Below, in pieces: positions 60,310-64,000 of a DNA stretch of 64,000 nucleotides. The notes under the pieces were generated by a model. It was not told the origin of the DNA and made no database searches. It was given only the letters and a program-made list of their open reading frames with translations. The number at the start of each line of letters is the position of its first letter. Positions within the stretch are counted from its first letter, which is position 1. The position numbers were made by a program, and so were the translations under genes. Origin of the DNA: JAJPXC01 sp964510535 (GTDB lineage: Bacteria; Bacteroidota; Bacteroidia; Bacteroidales; Muribaculaceae); NCBI GenBank assembly GCA_964510535.1, contig CAZECG010000005.1:42442-106441 (forward strand), in the 5' to 3' direction.

Positions 60310-60684
60310 TCAAAATCGTCGCAGCATGGCCCTAACTCTCGCCACCATTGACCGCTGCGAGACCGGTTTGACGATGTAATCGTCGGCTCCGGCGTCGAAT
60401 CCCGCTATGATTGAGTCGGAATCACTCCTCGATGAGCAAATGATTATTGGTATATGAGCGGTGGTGTCAGTGCCTCTTATAAGGCTTGTGAGCTTGAGTC
60501 CGTCCATCCGTTTCAATGCGGTGTCGATGATAATTAGGCTGAACGTCGGCAATTCCATTTGCAACGCCGTTTCAGCCGTGGCGGCTTCTTCGGTCGCGTA
60601 TCCGCTTTCACGCAGATGAAAAGTAATCAACTGCCGGCTGCGCTCGTCACTGCCGACGACCAGTATTTTTTGATTCGGGGGCAT
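60310..60684 (-). CDS. Receiver-only response regulator, 124 aa
   Basis: A CheY-like receiver with phosphoacceptor Asp54 in LIIIDTAL, the acidic pair as Asp13-Glu14 in VGSDERS, conserved Ser84/Ser85 and Lys106 in DYIVKPVS, and nothing after the receiver domain. There is no histidine kinase gene nearby, so its partner must be elsewhere. I chose the ATG at 60684 (MPPNQKILVV). The stop lies 29 bases before the rnhB start, so the two may be co-transcribed. Confidence 0.87.
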   Translation of the reverse strand: MPPNQKILVVGSDERSRQLITFHLRESGYATEEAATAETALQMELPTFSLIIIDTALKRMDGLKLTSLIRGTDTTAHIPIIICSSRSDSDSIIAGFDAGADDYIVKPVSQRSMVARVRAMLRRF

Positions 60685-60733
60685 TGTTGGGGAGGGGTGG
60701 GTGATGGCTCTCATCTGTGTGATGAATCCATCG

Positions 60734-60741
60734 CAAAGATA
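60734..60741 (-). promoter_or_regulatory. -7 element of the response-regulator gene
   Basis: TATCTTTG on the minus strand, 50 bases before the start at 60684. Confidence 0.55.
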
Positions 60742-60808
60742 GCCCCCTTGCCCCGATGCGGCGTGATTGTAACAGCCTTTTCTAACCCTTGTAACTGAAT
60801 CTTAACCT

Positions 60809-60863
60809 ATCGGTCAATCGCCTGCGAAACCTGCCCGGTTATCCGATGTTAATCGGTCAATCG
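60809..60863. repeat. 12-base direct repeat near the Na/Pi terminator
   Basis: ATCGGTCAATCG at 60809-60820 and again at 60852-60863; the second copy lies inside the terminator hairpin. Confidence 0.5.
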
Positions 60864-60869
60864 GGCAGG
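60830..60869 (-). terminator. Terminator of the Na/Pi cotransporter gene
   Basis: CCTGCCCG (60830-60837) pairs with CGGGCAGG (60862-60869), with an inner hairpin CCGAT-gtta-ATCGG (60843-60856). It lies 13 bases after the gene on the minus strand and is followed there by TTTCG. Confidence 0.65.
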
Positions 60870-60881
60870 GGGGTATCGCTT

Positions 60882-62702
60882 TCAGCCTTTGAGCTTGCGG
60901 AACTGGTCTTTGACCGTATCGACCACGTTGATGATGTAGTCGCCGGTCTTTTCGAGGTCAGAGATAATATCCATGTAGTATATGCCCGCCTGATACTCAT
61001 AGCGTTTCTCGTTGATATTCTCAACGTTGCCGTTGCGCAACTGGTTACGCAGGTTGTTGATTTCACGCTCCTTGTTGTAGGAGACGATGATGTCGGCTTC
61101 GTAGATGTTCTCGATGCTTGAAATCAGTTTGAGCATATTGGCCATCGCCGATGTCACATAGTTGAACATCAAGTCGATATTAGCGTATATTCTGTCATTA
61201 AACTGCGTTTTGCTGCTCTGTTTGCGCAGAAGTATTTTGGCTACGCCATAGCAGCCGTCGGCGATGCTCTCTATCTCTGAAACTATGCGCAGCAGGCCGG
61301 CGATGTGGAGCTTGCCCTCGTTCGACAGGCGGCCCTCGGCGCATCGGTTGAGATAATGGGCTATTTCGATTTCCATGCGGTCGGAGATCTCCTCATATTT
61401 CTCAAGACGCGAGAACAGCTTGTTGAACTCCTCGCTCCCCTCCTCGGTGTGCACTAAATCTTGGGCCATCTTTATCATTCGGTCCACCCGTTGCGCATAG
61501 ACCGCGATTTCTTTCTCGGCCTGGGTTATGTTGAGTTCCGATGCGCTGAGCATACCGGCTGAGATGTATTTGAGTTGGAACTCCTCATCCTCTTTGTGCT
61601 TGGCAGGGATGAGCCATTCCACGATTTTGACATAAAGCCCGGTAAACCAAATCATTATAGAGAGGTTGATGAGGTTGAACACCGTGTGGAACATCGATAA
61701 CCCGAACGATACGCTGATTTGCATTTTCAGAATGGTTTTCGACACTTCGTGGCTGGCGGGCAGGCTTCCGTCGAACAGGTGGTTGTATAGCTCGGGTTGC
61801 GTACTCTCGATGTGGTTGACGTAGGCTGTAAGCGCGGTGGGGTCGCCTTGTCCGATAGCTTCGGTAATCCAGACGTTTAGGTTGACGAACGGGTAGAATA
61901 CTATCAGCGTCCACACCAATCCGAGGAGATTGAAGAGCAGGTGGCCCATCGCGGTGCGTTTGGCGGCGACGTTGCCGCTCAACGAGGCGAGAATCGGGGT
62001 TATTGTCGTGCCGACATTGCTGCCGAGGATTATAGCGCAAGCGAGGTCAAACGTAATCCACCCTTTGCTGCACATAATTAGCGTGATAGCAAACGTTGCC
62101 GCCGACGATTGAATCACCATAGTGACGAGAAGTCCGACGGCGAGGAATATCAAAACCGAGCCGAAGCCGAGCGAGCTGTAGTGCTGCAAGAAGGCAAACA
62201 TCTCGGGGTTGCTTTGCAGGTCGGGGACATATCGGCTAATCATATCGAGCCCCATAAACAGGAACGCGAAACCAATCAAGAACTCCCCGATTGACTTGTT
62301 ACGGCTCGACTTGGCAAACAGCAGCGGCACCGCCAAACCGATGAGCGGCACTGCGAAAGCCGAAATCTCTACCTTGAATCCGAATAGGGCGATAATCCAA
62401 GCGGTGAAGGTCGTTCCGACGTTAGCGCCCATAATGACGGCCATCGACTGAGCCAGCGTCATCAATCCGGCGTTGACAAAGCTGACTACCATTACCGTCG
62501 AGGCTGAGGAGCTTTGTATCAGAGCTGTAATAAAAAATCCCGTCAACGTGCCCGCGAAACGATTGCGGGTCATTGCCGACAGGATGTTGCGTAGACGGTC
62601 GCCTGCTGCTTTTTGCAGACCTTCACTCATGACCTTCATCCCATATAGGAAAAGGCCGACGGCTCCCAAGAGCCCTAAAAAATCGAGAAAACTGTAATTC
62701 AT
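60882..62702 (-). CDS. Na/Pi cotransporter family protein with PhoU-like domain, 606 aa
   Basis: The N-terminal 340 residues hold two Na/Pi-cotransporter repeats with FLYGMKVMSEGLQKAAGDRLR near residue 20, the QSSSAST motif in TALIQSSSASTVMVVSF near residue 60 and again IQSSAATFAITL near residue 195. The C-terminal part (from about residue 380) is a helical PhoU-like domain. Such proteins import phosphate or sense it with sodium coupling. I chose the ATG at 62702 (MNYSFLDFLG); the frame is open to 62768. Confidence 0.92.
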   Translation of the reverse strand: MNYSFLDFLGLLGAVGLFLYGMKVMSEGLQKAAGDRLRNILSAMTRNRFAGTLTGFFITALIQSSSASTVMVVSFVNAGLMTLAQSMAVIMGANVGTTFTAWIIALFGFKVEISAFAVPLIGLAVPLLFAKSSRNKSIGEFLIGFAFLFMGLDMISRYVPDLQSNPEMFAFLQHYSSLGFGSVLIFLAVGLLVTMVIQSSAATFAITLIMCSKGWITFDLACAIILGSNVGTTITPILASLSGNVAAKRTAMGHLLFNLLGLVWTLIVFYPFVNLNVWITEAIGQGDPTALTAYVNHIESTQPELYNHLFDGSLPASHEVSKTILKMQISVSFGLSMFHTVFNLINLSIMIWFTGLYVKIVEWLIPAKHKEDEEFQLKYISAGMLSASELNITQAEKEIAVYAQRVDRMIKMAQDLVHTEEGSEEFNKLFSRLEKYEEISDRMEIEIAHYLNRCAEGRLSNEGKLHIAGLLRIVSEIESIADGCYGVAKILLRKQSSKTQFNDRIYANIDLMFNYVTSAMANMLKLISSIENIYEADIIVSYNKEREINNLRNQLRNGNVENINEKRYEYQAGIYYMDIISDLEKTGDYIINVVDTVKDQFRKLKG

Positions 62703-62765
62703 TGACTGAACGTATGGTGGTAGTGCATTCCCGCCATCGGTTGGGCCGATAGCGGTTTCAGCGGA

Positions 62766-62773
62766 CAAATTTA
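62766..62773 (-). promoter_or_regulatory. -7 element of the Na/Pi cotransporter gene
   Basis: TAAATTTG on the minus strand, 63 bases before the start at 62702; it supports the shorter start, because the extended ORF would begin within the element. Confidence 0.5.
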
Positions 62774-62872
62774 ATGAAAATTTAATTAAAAACTAATAAT
62801 TGTTATATCTTTTATGGAAATACAACTCGGTTTAATTCTGAGTGATTGTTTTTCGGCATGACCGAAACGGAA

Positions 62873-62902
62873 GCGGGGTGCCCCCCGTAAGAGACACCCC
62901 GC
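62873..62902 (-). terminator. Terminator of the lipoprotein gene
   Basis: GCGGGGTG (62873-62880) pairs with CACCCCGC (62895-62902); a second small hairpin, TTTCGG/CCGAAA, lies just beyond it on the minus strand. Confidence 0.6.
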
Positions 62903-62928
62903 CGTTATCGCGGTTAAAAATTCACTTT

Positions 62929-63723
62929 TTATGGCGTAGTTACCGATCTGACAGAGCTGTAGACTGTTCCGTCCTTTGTTGTCAGATAGGCTTTTATGTA
63001 ATATTTAGTCTTGCTTTTTAGTCCAGACGTGATTTTTACAGTGCCTGATAGTTTGCCAGACCCGAGAGAAGCATATAGACTACCGTTGCCGTTGGACGAG
63101 GTGCCGCCCACCGCGCCTATGCCTTTGACATCACTTGCCGATATACCTGATGCGCTAACCGTCACGTTGATTTGCAGACCGGTTGATGTCTTTTTCTGTG
63201 CGGTGATGTTGGTGATGGAGACACTGCCCTTTACCTCAGGCTCATCGTCATCATCTTCTTCGTCGAAATCGGCGACTTTTTCGAAAGCGACGCGGCCATA
63301 TTCTTCAAATTTGACACCATCCTCACGTCCTGAGTAAGAATACTCTACGACAAGTTCCGAGCTGGTCAGTTTGGTGACTTTGTTTACATCGGCTTCGTCC
63401 CAAGTATTACCTTTTATGGTGAGAGTACCGCTTTTATAGGTGTAAGTCCCATAGTTGGGGCTTTCCCATCTGGAACCTGTCCATTCTTGAATGGCGCAAG
63501 TGCCGTCGGCGTAAAAGTTCCATCTGAGGCTTTTGCCATAATCATCCCATTCATCAGTAATCTCGCCATTCACTTTTTCCCAACCTTCTTCATGAACCGA
63601 TTCCCAGCTGCCCACCAGGTCGGCTTTCGAGCCGGGACCGTCGTCATCGTCTGAGCATGATGCGAGAGTGATGCTTGCCATGACAGCCAATGCGGCTATC
63701 ATCAATGATTTGAAATTCTTCAT
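62929..63723 (-). CDS. Lipoprotein with lipocalin-like domain and acidic linker, 264 aa
   Basis: Signal peptide with lipobox LASC (Cys23) and then SDDDDGP, a typical Bacteroidales surface-lipoprotein export signal. Residues 35-150 resemble a lipocalin-like domain (LVGSWESVHEEGWEKVNG, LTIKGNTWDEADV). A strongly acidic linker DFDEEDDDDEPEVKG leads to a second beta-rich domain of about 95 residues, Ser/Gly-rich, resembling fibronectin- or Ig-like repeats (KSKTKYYIKAYLTTKDGTVYSSVRSV). It is probably surface exposed; ligand unknown. Confidence 0.8.
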   Translation of the reverse strand: MKNFKSLMIAALAVMASITLASCSDDDDGPGSKADLVGSWESVHEEGWEKVNGEITDEWDDYGKSLRWNFYADGTCAIQEWTGSRWESPNYGTYTYKSGTLTIKGNTWDEADVNKVTKLTSSELVVEYSYSGREDGVKFEEYGRVAFEKVADFDEEDDDDEPEVKGSVSITNITAQKKTSTGLQINVTVSASGISASDVKGIGAVGGTSSNGNGSLYASLGSGKLSGTVKITSGLKSKTKYYIKAYLTTKDGTVYSSVRSVTTP

Positions 63724-63843
63724 CTTTGTGTAAGGTTTAAAGTGTTAAATTAAGCAGGTTCGATAAATTAGTCTTATCATTAGCGGGCAGTCCGAACCTC
63801 ATTTTGGCTGCCGCCAATGCGGTTTAATCTGTTTTAATTTTCG

Positions 63844-63851
63844 CAAAAATA
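63844..63851 (-). promoter_or_regulatory. -7 element of the lipoprotein gene
   Basis: TATTTTTG on the minus strand, giving a 5' leader of about 110 bases before the start at 63723. The rest of the window to 64000 shows no supported gene. Confidence 0.45.
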
Positions 63852-64000
63852 ATAAAACTTTTCTTGAATTTTCGCACGAATCCCTGTCTTTTTTGCGGCG
63901 GGGGGTAAATACCAGATAAACAGCGATATAATAATCGACCGCACCTCGCTCGGAAATTGCGAGTTCAATCATTGTTCCCGCCGTTATCGGCATTTAATTG

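Noticed and set aside
63799..63993. 64-codon minus-strand ORF near the right edge
   Set aside because: It overlaps the -7 element of the lipoprotein gene, has no family resemblance and no clear start signal.
1..64000. Possible tRNA, rRNA, CRISPR or transposon content
   Set aside because: Reading both strands, I found no tRNA T-loop and acceptor pairing, no rRNA signature, no regularly spaced repeats and no transposase or integrase motif.

Overview
The window is ordinary chromosome of a member of the Bacteroidota, order Bacteroidales. The evidence is a gene set largely restricted to that group (the C-terminal half of the type IX secretion protein PorZ; DUF4271, DUF4294, DUF4369 and DUF4886 proteins; a TGS-domain nucleoside kinase; a fused SpmA-SpmB protein) and the Bacteroidota promoter -7 element TAnnTTTG in front of many genes. 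Base composition is roughly balanced, which together with the gene content would fit the Muribaculaceae, but that family assignment is inference. I see no rRNA, tRNA, CRISPR array, prophage, integrase or insertion sequence.

Layout. 0-4 kb: end of porZ, an unrecognised 175-residue protein, a family 2 glycosyltransferase and a DUF4886 exported protein. 4-8.5 kb: cysE, an RlmL-like 23S rRNA methyltransferase with a long Arg/Gly-rich tail, and an LTA-synthase-like membrane sulfatase, overlapping head to tail. 8.5-15.5 kb, minus strand: LD-carboxypeptidase, radical SAM protein, frr, pyrH, then after a 0.5 kb gene-free stretch holding a candidate small RNA, pdxB, a membrane protein and purD. 15.7-22.3 kb, plus strand: an alpha-amylase lipoprotein, a LOG-family enzyme, DUF4271, HemD-like protein, rnpA, yidD, a TatD-like hydrolase, a flippase-like membrane protein, and a small membrane protein whose frame is broken. 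22.3-28 kb, minus strand: an outer-membrane barrel, DUF4294, nadB and a large secreted phosphodiester-glycosidase.

28-40.8 kb, plus strand: argS followed by a tightly coupled polysaccharide operon (three GT4 and one GT2 transferases, a pyruvyl transferase, a membrane-anchored GH88/105-like protein, a Wzx-type flippase, an acyltransferase and a polytopic membrane protein). Most junctions are 4-base ATGA overlaps. Two of its genes are markedly AT-rich. The cluster has no recognisable initiating phosphoglycosyltransferase or export (Wza/Wzc) gene, so it probably supplies part of a glycan that is finished elsewhere.

40.9-47 kb: a Bax-inhibitor-like protein, a MATE transporter, then on the minus strand a nucleoside kinase, an LPS-core-kinase-like protein and a WaaE-like glycosyltransferase, and an AlkD-like DNA repair protein. 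47.3-59.7 kb, plus strand: SpmAB fusion, ybeY, mnmG, apt, uvrC, dtd, a MazG-like protein, deoC, a GYF_2-CD225 protein with DUF2752, a DUF4369 lipoprotein and a ComM/YifB AAA protein, with a phospholipase A1 gene on the opposite strand. 59.7-64 kb, minus strand: rnhB, a receiver-only response regulator, a Na/Pi-cotransporter-PhoU fusion and a lipoprotein.

The most interesting items are the candidate small RNA with its own promoter and terminator at about 12.0 kb, the mosaic polysaccharide operon with a hydrolase-like gene inside it, the Arg/Gly-rich tail of the rRNA methyltransferase, and the broken frame at 22.0 kb. Nothing in the window looks convincingly like a wholly new defence or mobile system.
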